Source: Clusia tigrina (lineage: Eukaryota > Arthropoda > Insecta > Diptera > Clusiidae). From it: 64,000 bases of DNA. The translations under genes and the position numbers were made by a program. Under the pieces are notes generated by a model. It ran no database searches. It had not been told where the DNA came from and saw only the letters and a list, made by a program, of their open reading frames with translations. This document shows positions 7,770-21,080 of this stretch, one piece after another (the first letter of the stretch is position 1; every line of letters begins with the position of its first letter). The DNA lies in the NCBI GenBank assembly GCA_920105625.2, contig OV050033.1, forward strand, positions 107,841,700 through 107,905,699, given 5' to 3'.

Positions 7770-10700
7770 ACTCGAGCCTCTTGTCAATTTAAGTTATCGC
7801 TCAAAGCTGCTTTGTAACAATATAGTACTCGAGCTTCTTGTCAATTTAAGCTATCGCTCATAGCTATGCTACCCTTGAGTCCCAAATCAATCTTTGATAA
7901 AACTTCAAATGGCCCTAACTTCTATACGGTACATCCTACACCTGTCAAATTTTGCAACATACAAATGCTTGTAACTTTTTACTGGAGCGTCATAAAACCT
8001 TGAAATTTTGTAACAATAAAGTACTCGAGCCTCTTGTCAATTTAAGGTATCGCTCAAAGCTATGCTACCCTTGAGTCCCAAATCAAAAACTGATAAAACT
8101 TCAAATGGCCCTAACTTCTATTCGGTACGTCCTACACATATTAAAGTTTGCAACATACAAATGCTTGTAACTTTTTACTGGAGCGTCATAAAACCTTGAA
8201 ATTTTGTAACAATAAAGTACTCGAGCCTCTTGTCAATTTAAGCTATCGCTTAAAGCTATGCTACCCTTGACACCCAAATCAAACACTGATAAAACTTCAA
8301 ACGGCCCTAACTTCTATACGGTACGTCCTACACCTATCAAAGTTTGCAACATACAAATGCTTGTAACTTTTTACTGGAGCGTCATAAAACCTTGAAATTT
8401 TCTAACAATAAAGTACCCGAGCCTCTTGTCAATTTAAGCTATCACTCAAAGATATGCTACCCTTGTGTCCCAAATCAAAAACTGATAAAACTTCAAATGG
8501 CCCTAACTTCTATACGGTACGTCCTACACATATCAAAGTTTGCAACATACAAATGCTTCTAACTTTTTACTGGAGCGCCATAAAACTTTGAAATTTTGTA
8601 ACAATAAAGTACTCGAGCCTCTTGTCAATTTAAGCTATCTCTCAAAGCTATGCTACCCTTGAGTCCCAAATCAAACACTGATAAAACTTCAAATGGCCCT
8701 AACTTCTATACGGTACGTCCTACACCTGTCAAAGTTTGCAACATACAAATGCTTGTTACTTTTTACTCGAGCGTCATAAAACCTTGAAATTTTGTAACAA
8801 TAAATACTCGAGCCTCTTGTCAATTTAAGCTATCGCTCAAAGCTATGCTTCCCTTGAGTCCCAAATAAAAAACTGATAAAACTACAAATGGCCCTAACTT
8901 CTATACGATACGTCCTACACCTATCAAAGTTTGCAACATACAAGTGCTTGTTGCTTTTTACTGGAGCGTCTTAAAATCGTGAAATATTGTAACAATAAAG
9001 TACTCGAGCCTCTTGTAAATTTAAGCTGTCGCTCAAAGCTATGCTACCCTTGAGTCCCAAATCAAACACTGATAAAACTTCAAATGGCCCTAACTTCTAT
9101 ACGGTACGTCCTACACCTTTCAAAGTTTGCAACATACAAATGGTTGTAACTTTTTACTGGAGCGTCGTAAAACCTTGAAATTTTGTGACAATAAAGTACT
9201 CGAGCCTCTTGGCAATTTAAGCTATCGCTCAAAGCTATGCTACCATTGAGTCCCAAATCAAACACTGATAAAACTTCAAATGGCCCTAACTTCTACACGG
9301 TACGTCCTACACCTATCAAAGTTTGCAACATACAAATGCTTGTAACTTTTTACTGGAGCGTCATAAAGCCTTGAAATTTTGTAACAATAAAGTACTCGAG
9401 CCTCTTATCAATTTAACCTATCGCTCAAAGCTATACTACCCTTGAGTCCCAAATCAAACACAGATAAAACTTCAAATGGCCCTAACTTCTATACGGTATG
9501 TCCTACACCTATCAAAGATTGCAACATACAAATGCTTGTAACTTTTTACTGGAGCGTCATAACACCTTGAAATTTTGTAACAATAAAGTACTCGAGCCTC
9601 TTGTCAATTTAAGTTATCGCTCAAAGCTATGCTACCCTTGAGTCCCAAATCAAACACTGATAAAACTTCCAATGGCCCTAACTTCTATACGGTATGTCAA
9701 ATGGCCCTAACTTCTATACGGTACGTCCTACACCTATCAAAGTTTGCAACATACAAATGCTTGTAACTTTTTACTGGAGCGTCATAAAACCTTGAAATTT
9801 GTAACAATAAAGTACTGGAGCCTCTTGTCAATTTAAGCTATCTCTCAAAGCTATGCTGCCCTTGAGTCCCAAATCAAACACTGATAAAACTTCAAATGGC
9901 CCCAACTTCTATACGGTACGTGCTACACCTATCAAAGTTTGCAACATACAAATGCTTGTAACTTTTTACTGGAGCGTCATAAAACCTTGAAATTTGTAAC
10001 AATAAAGTACTGGAGCCTCTTGTCAATTTAAGCTATCTCTCAAAGCTATGCTGCCCTTGAGTCCCAAATCAAACACTGATAAAACTTCAAATGGCCCCAA
10101 CTTCTATACGGTACGTCCTACACCTATCAAAGTTTGCAACATACAAATGCTTGTAACTTTTTACTGGAGCGTCATAAAATCTTGAAATTTTGTAACAATA
10201 AAGTACTCGAGCCTCTTGTCAATTTAAGCTATCGCTCAAAGCAATGCTACCCTTGAGTCCCAAGTAAAACACTGATAAAACTTCAAATGGCCCCAACTTC
10301 TACACGGTACGTCCTACACCTTTCAAAGTTTCCAACATACAAATGCTTGTATCTTTTTACTGGAGCGTCATAAAACCTTGAAATTTTGTAACAATAAAGT
10401 ACTCGAGCCTCTTGTCAATTTAAGCGATCGCTCAAAGTTATGCTTCCCTTGAGTCCCAAATAAAAAACTGATAAAACTACAAATGGCCCTAACTTCTATA
10501 CGATACGTCCTACACCTATCAAAGTTTGCAACATACAAATGCTTGTTGCTTTTTACTGGAGCGTCTTCAAATCGTGAAATATTGTAACAATAAAGTACTC
10601 GAGCCTCTTGTAAATTTAAGCTGTCGCTCAAAGCTATGCTAACCTTGAGTCCCAAATCAAACACTGATAAAACTTCAAATGTCCCTAACTTCTATACGGT

Positions 10701-12914
10701 ACGTCCTACACCTTTCAAAGTTTGCAACATACAAATGGTTGTAACTTTTTACTGGAGCGTCGTAAAACCTTGAAATTTTGTGACAATAAAGTACTCGAGC
10801 CTCTTGGCAATTTAAGCTATCGCTCAAAGCTATGCTACCATTGAGTCCCAAATCAAACACTGATAAAACTTCAAATGGCCCTAACTTCTACACGGTACGT
10901 CCTACACCTATCAAAGTTTGCAACATACAAATGCTTGTAACTTTTTACTGGAGCGTCATAGAACCTTGAAATTTTGTAACAATAAAGTACTCGAGCCTCT
11001 TGTCAATTTAAGCTATCGCTCAAAGCTATACTACCCTTGAGTCCCAAATCAAACACTGATAAAACTTCAAATGGCCCTAACTTCTATACGGTACGTCCTA
11101 CACCTATCAAAGTTTGCAACATACAAATTCTTGTAACTTCTTACAGGGCGTCATAAAAACTTGAAATTTTGTAACAATAAAGTACTCGAGCCTCTTGTCA
11201 ATTTAAGCTATCGCTCGAAGCTATGCTACCCTTGATTCCCAAATCAAGCAATGATAAAACTTCTAATGGCCCTAACTTCTATACGGTACGTCCTACACCT
11301 ATCAAAGTTTGCAACATACAAATGCTTGTAACTTTTTACTGGAGCGTCATAAAATCTTGAAATTTTGTAACAATAAAGTACTCGAGCCTCTTGTCAATTT
11401 AAGCTATCGCTCAAAGCAATGCTACCCTTGAGTCCCAAGTAAAACACTGATAAAACTTCAAATGGCCCCAACTTCTACACGGTACGTCCTACACCTTTCA
11501 AAGTTTCCAACATACAAATGCTTGTATCTTTTTACTGGAGCGTCATAAAACCTTGAAATTTTGTAACAATAAAGTACTCGAGCCAATTGCTTAAGCTATC
11601 GCTCAAAGCTATGCTGCCCTTGAGTCCCAAATCAAACACTGTTAAAACTTCAAATGGCCCCAACTTTTATACGGTACGTCCTACACCTATCAAAGTTTGC
11701 AACATACAAATGCTTGTAACTTTTTACAGGGCGTCATAAAAACTTGAAATTTGGTAACAATAAAGTACTCGAGCCTCTTGTCAATTTAAGCTATCGCTCG
11801 AAGCTATGCTACCCTTGATTCCCAAATCAAGCACTGTAAAACTTCTAATGGCCCTAACTTCTATACGGTACGTCCTACACCTATCAAAGTTTGCAACATA
11901 CAAATGCTTGTAACTTTTTACTGGAGCGTCATAAAATCTTGAAATTTTGTAACAATAAAGTACTCGAGCCTCTTGTCAATTTAAGCTATCGCTCAAAGCA
12001 ATGCTACCCTTGAGTCCCAAGTAAAACACTGATAAAACTTCAAATGGCCCCAACTTCTACACGGTACGTCCTACACCTTTCAAAGTTTCCAACATACAAA
12101 TGCTTGTATCTTTTTACTGGAGCGTCATAAAACCTTGAAATTTTGTAACAATAAAGTACTCGAGCCTCTTGTCAATTTAAGCTATCGCTCAAAGCTATGC
12201 TTCCCTTGAGTCCCAAATAAAAAACTGATAAAACTACAAATGGCCCTAACTTCTATACGATACGTCCTACACCTATCAAAGTTTGCAACATACAAATGCT
12301 TGTTGCTTTTTACTGGAGCGTCTTAAAATCGTGAAATATTGTAACAATAAAGTACTCGAGCCTCTTGTAAATTTAAGCTATCGCTCAAAGCTATGCTTCC
12401 CTTGAGTCCCAAATAAAAAACTGATAAAACTACAAATGGCCCTAACTTCTATACGATACGTCCTACACCTATCAAAGTTTGCATCATACAAATGCTTGTT
12501 GCTTTTTACTGGAGCGTCCTAAGACCTTGAAATTTTGTAACAATAAAGTACTCGAGACTCTTGTCAATTTAAGCTATCGCTCAAAGCTATGCTACCCTTG
12601 AGTCCCAAATCAAACACTGATAAAACTTCAAATGTCCCTAACTTCTATACGGTACGTCCTACACCTTTCAAAGTTTGCAACATACAAATGGTTGTAACTT
12701 TTTACTGGAGCGTCGTAAAACCTTGAAATTTTGTGACAATAAAGTACTCGAGCCTCTTGGCAATTTAAGCTATCGCTCAAAGCTATGCTACCATTGAGTC
12801 CCAAATCAAACACTGATAAAACTTCAAATGGCCCTAACTTCTACACGGTACGTCCTACACCTATCAAAGTTTGCAACATACAAATGCTTGTAACTTTTAA
12901 CAGGGCGTCATAAA
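7770..12914 (+). repeat. Satellite array, block with the TTGCTTTTTACTGG subfamily
   Basis: These are head-to-tail monomers of 195-196 bp; GGCCCTAAC recurs at 8107, 8303 and 8499. The first unit is again the 253-bp expanded type. From about 8880 on, a subfamily appears with CTACAAATGG, ATACGATACG, TTGCTTTTTACTGG and AAAATCGTGAAATATTG, mixed with canonical units. A 28-bp partial duplication (GGTATGTCAAATGGCC) lies at about 9690. An extra near-identical monomer, marked by GTACTGGAGCC, lies at about 9810-10010. About 8.70-11.58 kb matches about 17.71-20.39 kb at an offset of 9010, then 8815, bp. Short minus-strand frames here are not genes. Confidence 0.95.
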
Positions 12915-15547
12915 AACTTGAAATTTTGTAACAATAAAGTACTCGAGCCTCTTGTCAATTGAAGCTATCGCTCGAAGCTATGCTACCCTTGATTCCCAAA
13001 TCAAGCACTGATAAAACTTCTAATGGCCCTAACTTCTATACGGTACGTCCTACACCTATCAAAGTTTGCAACATACAAATGCTTGTAACTTTTTACTGGA
13101 GCGTCATAAAATCTTGAAATTTTGTAACAATAAAGTACTCGAACCTCTTGTCAATTTAAGCTATCGCTCAAAGCTATGCCACCCTTGAGTCCCTAATCAA
13201 ACACTGACAAAACTTCAAATGGCCCTAACTTCTATACGGTACGTCCTGCATCTATCAAAGTTTGTAACATACAAATGCTTGTAACTTTTTACTGGAGCGT
13301 CATAAAATCTTGAAATTTTGTAACAATAGAGTACACGAGCCTCTTGTCTATTTAAGCTATCGCTCAAAGCTATGCTGCCCTTGAGTAACAAATCAAACAC
13401 TGATAAAACTTTAAATGGCCCCAACTTCTATACGGTACGTCCTACACCTATCAAAGTTTGCAACATACAAATGCTTGTAACTTTCTACTGGAGCGTCATA
13501 AAACCTTGAAATTTTGTAACAATAAAGTACTCGAGCCTCTTGTCAATTTAAGCTATCGCTCAAAGCTATGCTACCCTTGAGTCCGAAATCAAACACTGGC
13601 AAAACTTCAAATGGCCCTACCTTCTATACGGTACGTCCTATACCTATCAAAGTTTGCAACATACAAATGCTTGTAATTTTTACTGGAGCGTCATAAAACC
13701 TTGAAATTTTGTAACAATAAAGAACTCGAGCCTCTTGTCAATTTAAGCTATCGCTCCAAGCTATGCTACCGTTGAGTCCCAAATCAAACACAGATAAAAC
13801 TTCAAATGGCTCTAACTTCTATACGGTACGTCCTACACCTATCAAAGTTTGCAACATACAAATGCTTGTAACTTTTTACTGGAGCGTCATAAAACCTGGA
13901 AATTTTGTAACAATAAAGTACTCGAGCCTCAAACACTGATAAAACTTCAAATGGCCCCAACTTCTACACGGTACGTCCTACACCTATCAAAGTTTGCAAC
14001 ATACAAATGCTTGTTTCTTTTTACTGGAGCGTCATAAAACCTTGAAATTTTGTAACAATAAAGTACTCGAGCCTCTTGTCAATTGAAGCTATCGCTCAAA
14101 GCTATGCTACCCTTGAGTCCCAAATCAAACACTGATAAAACTTCAAATGGCCCTAGCTTCTATACGGTACGTCCTACACCTATCAAAGTTTCCAACATAC
14201 AAATGCTTGTAACTTTATACTGGAGCGTCATAAGACTTTGAAATTTTGTAAGAATAAAGTACTCCAGCCTCTTGTCAATTTAAGCTATCGCTCAAAGCTA
14301 TGGTGCCCTTGAGTCCCAAATCAAACACTGATAAAACTTCAAATGGCCCTGAAAGTTTGCAACATACAAATGCTTGTAACTTTTTACTGGAGCGTCATAA
14401 AACCTTGAAATTTTGTAACAATAAAGTACTCGAGTCTCTTGTCAATTTAAGCTATCGCTCAAAGCTATGCCACCCTTGAGTCCCTAATCAAACACTGACA
14501 AAACTTCAAATGGCCCTAACTTCTATACGGTACGTCCTACACCTATCAAAGTTTGCAACATACAAATGCTTGTAACTTTTTACTGGAGCGTCATAAAACC
14601 TTGAAATTTTGTAACAATAAAGTACTCGAGCCTCTTGCTTAAGCTATCGCTCAAAGATATGCTGCCCTTGAGTCCCAAATCAAACACTGAGAAAACTTCA
14701 AATGGCCCCAACTTCTATATGGTACGTTCTACACCTATCAAAGTTTTCAACATACAAATGCTTGTAACTTGAAATTTTGTAACAATAAAGAATCGAGCCT
14801 CTTGTCAATTTAAGCTATCGCTCAATGCTATGCTACCCTTGAGTCCGAAATCAAACACTGACAAAACTTCAAATGGCCCTAACTTCTATACGGTACGTCC
14901 TACACCTATCAAAGTTTGCAACATACAAATGCTTGTAACTTTTTACTGGAGCGTCATAAAACCTTGTAATTTCGTAACAATAAAGTACTCGAGCCTCTTG
15001 TCAATTTAAGCTATCGGTCCAGGCTATGCTACCCTTGAGTCCCAAATCAAACACAGATAAAACTTCAAATGGCACTAACTTCTATACGGTACGTCCTACA
15101 CCTATCAAAGTTTGCAACATACAAATGCTTGTTACTTTTTACTCGAGCGTCATAAAACCTTGAAATTTTGTAACAATAAATACTCGAGCCTCTTGTCAAT
15201 TTAAGCTATCGCTCAAAGCTATGCTTCCTTTGAGTCCCAAATAAAAAACTGATAAAACTACAAATGGCCCTAACTTCTATACGATACGTCCTACACCTAT
15301 CAAAGTTTGCAACATACAAGTGCTTGTTGCTTTTTACTGGAGCGTCTTAAAATCGTGAAATATTGTAACAATAAAGTACTCGAGCCTCTTGTAAATTTAA
15401 GCTGTCGCTCAAAGCTATGCTACCCTTGAGTCCCAAATCAAACACTGATAAAACTTCAAATGGCCCTAACTTCTATACGGTACGTCCTACACCTATCAAA
15501 GTTTGCAACATACAAATGCTTGTAACTTTTTACTGGAGCGTCATAAA
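12915..15547 (+). repeat. Satellite higher-order unit, first copy of a 2.63-kb tandem pair
   Basis: The block is shared with the next 2.63 kb at an offset of 2633-2634 bp. Shared tags are the TTGTAACATAC/AATAGAGTACACG monomer (about 13265), the 145-bp monomer with CTCGAGCCTCAAACACTG (about 13920), a unit with GGCCCTGAAAGTTTGC (14344), and a unit with CTTGTAACTTGAAATTTTG (14761). The offset changes by one base because this copy lacks a base near 13677. About 1.4 kb of it also recurs near 25.8-27.25 kb at an offset of 13216 bp. Confidence 0.9.
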
Positions 15548-18114
15548 ATCTTGAAATTTTGTAACAATAAAGTACTCGAGCCTCTTGTCAATTGAAGCTA
15601 TCGCTCGAAGCTATGCTACCCTTGATTCCCAAATCAAGCACTGATAAAACTTCTAATGGCCCTAACTTCTATACGGTACGTCCTACACCTATCAAAGTTT
15701 GCAACATACAAATGCTTGTAACTTTTTACTGGAGCGTCATAAAATCTTGAAATTTTGTAACAATAAAGTACTCGAACCTCTTGTCAATTTAAGCTATCGC
15801 TCAAAGCTATGCCACCCTTGAGTCCCTAATCAAACACTGACAAAACTTCAAATGGCCCTAACTTCTATACGGTACGTCCTGCATCTATCAAAGTTTGTAA
15901 CATACAAATGCTTGTAACTTTTTACTGGAGCGTCATAAAATCTTGAAATTTTGTAACAATAGAGTACACGAGCCTCTTGTCTATTTAAGCTATCGCTCAA
16001 AGCTATGCTGCCCTTGAGTAACAAATCAAACACTGATAAAACTTTAAATGGCCCCAACTTCTATACGGTACGTCCTACACCTATCAAAGTTTGCAACATA
16101 CAAATGCTTGTAACTTTCTACTGGAGCGTCATAAAACCTTGAAATTTTGTAACAATAAAGTACTCGAGCCTCTTGTCAATTTAAGCTATCGCTCAAAGCT
16201 ATGCTACCCTTGAGTCCGAAATCAAACACTGGCAAAACTTCAAATGGCCCTACCTTCTATACGGTACGTCCTATACCTATCAAAGTTTGCAACATACAAA
16301 TGCTTGTAACTTTTTACTGGAGCGTCATAAAACCTTGAAATTTTGTAACAATAAAGAACTCGAGCCTCTTGTCAATTTAAGCTATCGCTCCAAGCTATGC
16401 TACCGTTGAGTCCCAAATCAAACACAGATAAAACTTCAAATGGCTCTAACTTCTATACGGTACGTCCTACACCTATCAAAGTTTGCAACATACAAATGCT
16501 TGTAACTTTTTACTGGAGCGTCATAAAACCTGCAAATTTTGTAACAATAAAGTACTCGAGCCTCAAACACTGATAAAACTTCAAATGGCCCCAACTTCTA
16601 CACGGTACGTCCTACACCTATCAAAGTTTACAACATACAAATGCTTGTTTCTTTTTACTGGAGCGTCATAAAACCTTGAAATTTTGTAACAATAAAGTAC
16701 TCGAGCCTCTTGTCAATTGAAGCTATCGCTCAAAGCTATGCTACCCTTGAGTCCCAAATCAAACACTGATAAAACTTCAAATGGCCCTAGCTTCTATACG
16801 GTACGTCCTACACCTATCAAAGTTTCCAACATACAAATGCTTGTAACTTTATACTGGAGCGTCATAAGACTTTGAAATTTTGTAAGAATAAAGTACTCCA
16901 GCCTCTTGTCAATTTAAGCTATCGCTCAAAGCTATGGTGCCCTTGAGTCCCAAATCAAACACTGATAAAACTTCAAATGGCCCTGAAAGTTTGCAACATA
17001 CAAATGCTTGTAACTTTTTACTGGAGCGTCATAAAACCTTGAAATTTTGTAACAATAAAGTACTCGAGTCTCTTGTCAATTTAAGCTATCGCTCAAAGCT
17101 ATGCCACCCTTGAGTCCCTAATCAAACACTGACAAAACTTCAAATGGCCCTAACTTCTATACGGTACGTCCTACACCTATCAAAGTTTGCAACATACAAA
17201 TGCTTGTAACTTTTTACTGGAGCGTCATAAAACCTTGAAATTTTGTAACAATAAAGTACTCGAGCCTCTTGCTTAAGCTATCGCTCAAAGATATGCTGCC
17301 CTTGAGTCCCAAATCAAACACTGAGAAAACTTCAAATGGCCCCAACTTCTATATGGTACGTTCTACACCTATCAAAGTTTTCAACATACAAATGCTTGTA
17401 ACTTGAAATTTTGTAACAATAAAGAATCGAGCCTCTTGTCAATTTAAGCTATCGCTCAATGCTATGCTACCCTTGAGTCCGAAATCAAACACTGACAAAA
17501 CTTCAAATGGCCCTAACTTCTATACGGTACGTCCTACACCTATAAAAGTTTGCAACATACAAATGCTTGTAACTTTTTACTGGAGCGTCATAAAACCTTG
17601 TAATTTCGTAACAATAAAGTACTCGAGCCTCTTGTCAATTTAAGCTATCGGTCCAGGCTATGCTACCCTTGAGTCCCAAATCAAACACAGATAAAACTTC
17701 AAATGGCACTAACTTCTATACGGTACGTCCTACACCTATCAAAGTTTGCAACATACAAATGCTTGTTACTTTTTACTCGAGCGTCATAAAACCTTGAAAT
17801 TTTGTAACAATAAATACTCGAGCCTCTTGTCAATTTAAGCTATCGCTCAAAGCTATGCTTCCCTTGAGTCCCAAATAAAAAACTGATAAAACTACAAATG
17901 GCCCTAACTTCTATACGATACGTCCTACACCTATCAAAGTTTGCAACATACAAGTGCTTGTTGCTTTTTACTGGAGCGTCTTAAAATCGTGAAATATTGT
18001 AACAATAAAGTACTCGAGCCTCTTGTAAATTTAAGCTGTCGCTCAAAGCTATGCTACCCTTGAGTCCCAAATCAAACACTGATAAAACTTCAAATGGCCC
18101 TAACTTCTATACGG
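15548..18114 (+). repeat. Satellite higher-order unit, second copy of the 2.63-kb tandem pair
   Basis: This repeats the tags of the preceding block: the TTGTAACATAC monomer (about 15900), the 145-bp monomer (about 16555), GGCCCTGAAAG (16978) and CTTGTAACTTGAAATTTTG (17395). Differences are few, so the duplication is recent compared with ordinary divergence between monomers. At the right end it passes into sequence matching 8.7 kb onward. Confidence 0.9.
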
Positions 18115-21080
18115 TACGTCCTACACCTTTCAAAGTTTGCAACATACAAATGGTTGTAACTTTTTACTGGAGCGTCGTAAAACCTTGAAATTTTGTGACA
18201 ATAAAGTACTCGAGCCTCTTGGCAATTTAAGCTATCGCTCAAAGCTATGCTACCATTGAGTCTCAAATCAAACACTGATAAAACTTCAAATGGCCCTAAC
18301 TTCTACACGGTACGTCCTACACCTATCAAAGTTTGCAACATACAAATGCTTGTAACTTTTTACTGGAGCGTCATAAAACCTTGAAATTTTGTAACAATAA
18401 AGTACTCGAGCCTCTTGTCAATTTAAGCTATCGCTCAAAGCTATACTACCCTTGAGTCCCAAATCAAACACAGATAAAACTTCAAATGGCCCTAACTTCT
18501 ATACGGTATGTCCTACACCTATCAAAGATTGCAACATACAAATGCTTGTAACTTTTTACTGGAGCGTCATAACACCTTGAAATTTTGTAACAATAAAGTA
18601 CTCGAGCCTCTTGTCAATTTAAGTTATCGCTCAAAGCTATGCTACCCTTGAGTCCCAAATCAAACACTGATAAAACTTCCAATGGCCCTAACTTCTATAC
18701 GGTATGTCAAATGGCCCTAACTTCTATACGGTACGTCCTACACCTATCAAAGTTTGCAACATACAAATGCTTGTAACTTTTTACTGGAGCGTCATAAAAC
18801 CTTGAAATTTGTAACAATAAAGTACTCGAGCCTCTTGTCAATTTAAGCTATCTCTCAAAGCTATGCTGCCCTTGAGTCCCAAATCAAACACTGATAAAAC
18901 TTCAAATGGCCCCAACTTCTATACGGTACGTCCTACACCTATCAAAGTTTGCAACATACAAATGCTTGTAACTTTTTACTGGAGCGTCATAAAATCTTGA
19001 AATTTTGTAACAATAAAGTACTCGAGCCTCTTGTCAATTTAAGCTATCGCTCAAAGCAATGCTACCCTTGAGTCCCAAGTAAAACACTGATAAAACTTCA
19101 AATGGCCCCAACTTCTACACGGTACGTCCTACACCTTTCAAAGTTTCCAACATACAAATGCTTGTATCTTTTTACTGGAGCGTCATAAAACATTGAAATT
19201 TTGTAACAATAAAGTACTCGAGCCTCTTGTCAATTTAAGCGATCGCTCAAAGCTATGCTTCCCTTGAGTCCCAAATAAAAAACTGATAAAACTACAAATG
19301 GCCCTAACTTCTATACGATACGTCCTACACCTATCAAAGTTTGCAACATACAAATGCTTGTTGCTTTTTACTGGAGCGTCTTAAAATCGTGAAATATTGT
19401 AACAATAAAGTACTCGAGCCTCTTGTAAATTTAAGCTGTCGCTCAAAGCTATGCTACCCTTGAGTCCCAAATCAAACACTGATAAAACTTCAAATGTCCC
19501 TAACTTCTATACGGTACGTCCTACACCTTTCAAAGTTTGCAACATACAAATGGTTGTAACTTTTTACTGGAGCGTCGTAAAACCTTGAAATTTTGTGACA
19601 ATAAAGTACTCGAGCCTCTTGGCAATTTAAGCTATCGCTCAAAGCTATGCTACCATTGAGTCCCAAATCAAACACTGATAAAACTTCAAATGGCCCTAAC
19701 TTCTACACGGTACGTCCTACACCTATCAAAGTTTGCAACATACAAATGCTTGTAACTTTTTACTGGAGCGGCATAGAACCTTGAAATTTTGTAACAATAA
19801 AGTACTCGAGCCTCTTGTCAATTTAAGCTATCGCTCAAAGCTATACTACCCTTGAGTCCCAAATCAAACACTGATAAAACTTCAAATGGCCCTAACTTCT
19901 ATACGGTACGTCCTACACCTATCAAAGTTTGCAACATACAAATGCTTGTAACTTTTTACAGGGCGTCATAAAAACTTGAAATTTTGTAACAATAAAGTAC
20001 TCGAGCCTCTTGTCAATTTAAGCTATCGCTCGAAGCTATGCTACCCTTGATTCCCAAATCAAGCACTGATAAAACTTCTAATGGCCCTAACTTCTATACG
20101 GTACGTCCTACACCTATCAAAGTTTGCAACATACAAATGCTTGTAACTTTTTACTGGAGCGTAATAAAATCTTGAAATTTTGTAATAATAAAGTACTCGA
20201 GCCTCTTGTCAATTTAAGCTATCGCTCAAAGCAATGCTACCCTTGAGTCCCAAGTAAAACACTGATAAAACTTCAAATGGCCCCAACTTCTACACGGTAC
20301 GTCCTACACCTTTCAAAGTTTCCAACATACAAATGCTTGTATCTTTTTACTGGAGCGTCATAAAACCTTGAAATTTTGTAACAATAAAGTACTCGAGCCT
20401 CTTGTCAATTTAAGCTATCGCTCAAAGCTATGCTTCCCTTGAGTCCCAAATAAAAAACTGATAAAACTACAAATGGCCCTAACTTCTATACGATACGTCC
20501 TACACCTATCAAAGTTTGCAACATACAAATGCTTGTTGCTTTTTACTGGAGCGTCTTAAAATCGTGAAATATTGTAACAATAAAGTACTCGAGCCTCTTG
20601 TAAATTTAAGCTGTCGCTCAAAGCTATGCTACCCTTGAGTCCCACATCAAACACTGATAAAACTTCATATGTCCCTAACTTCTATACGGTACGTCGTACA
20701 CCTATCAATGTTTGCAACATACAAATGCTTGTAACTTTATACTGGAGCGTCCTAAGACCTTGAAATTTTGTAACAATAAAGTACTCGAGACTCTTGTCAA
20801 TTTAAGCTGTCGCTCAAAGCTATGCTACCCTTGAGTCCCACATCAAACACTGATAAAACTTCATATGTCCCTAACTTCTATACGGTACGTCCTACACCTA
20901 TCAAAGTTTGCAACATACAAATGCTTGTTGCTTTTTACTGGAGCGTCTTAAAATCGTGAAATATTGTAACAATAAAGTACTCGAGCCTCTTGTAAATTTA
21001 AGCTATCGCTCAAAGCTATGCTACCCTTGAGTCCCAAATCAAACACTGATAAAACTTCCAATGGCCCTAACTTCTATACG
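18115..21080 (+). repeat. Satellite array, block duplicated from the 9-11.5 kb type
   Basis: The 28-bp partial duplication recurs at about 18700, which is 9010 bp from its copy at 9692. Beyond about 18.9 kb the offset to the early block becomes 8815 bp, because one monomer is missing here. The stretch from about 18.70 to 20.69 kb also matches 23.685-25.67 kb at an offset of 4983 bp, including the private variants GTAATAAAATC and TGTAATAATAAAG (20161 and 25144). Confidence 0.9.
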
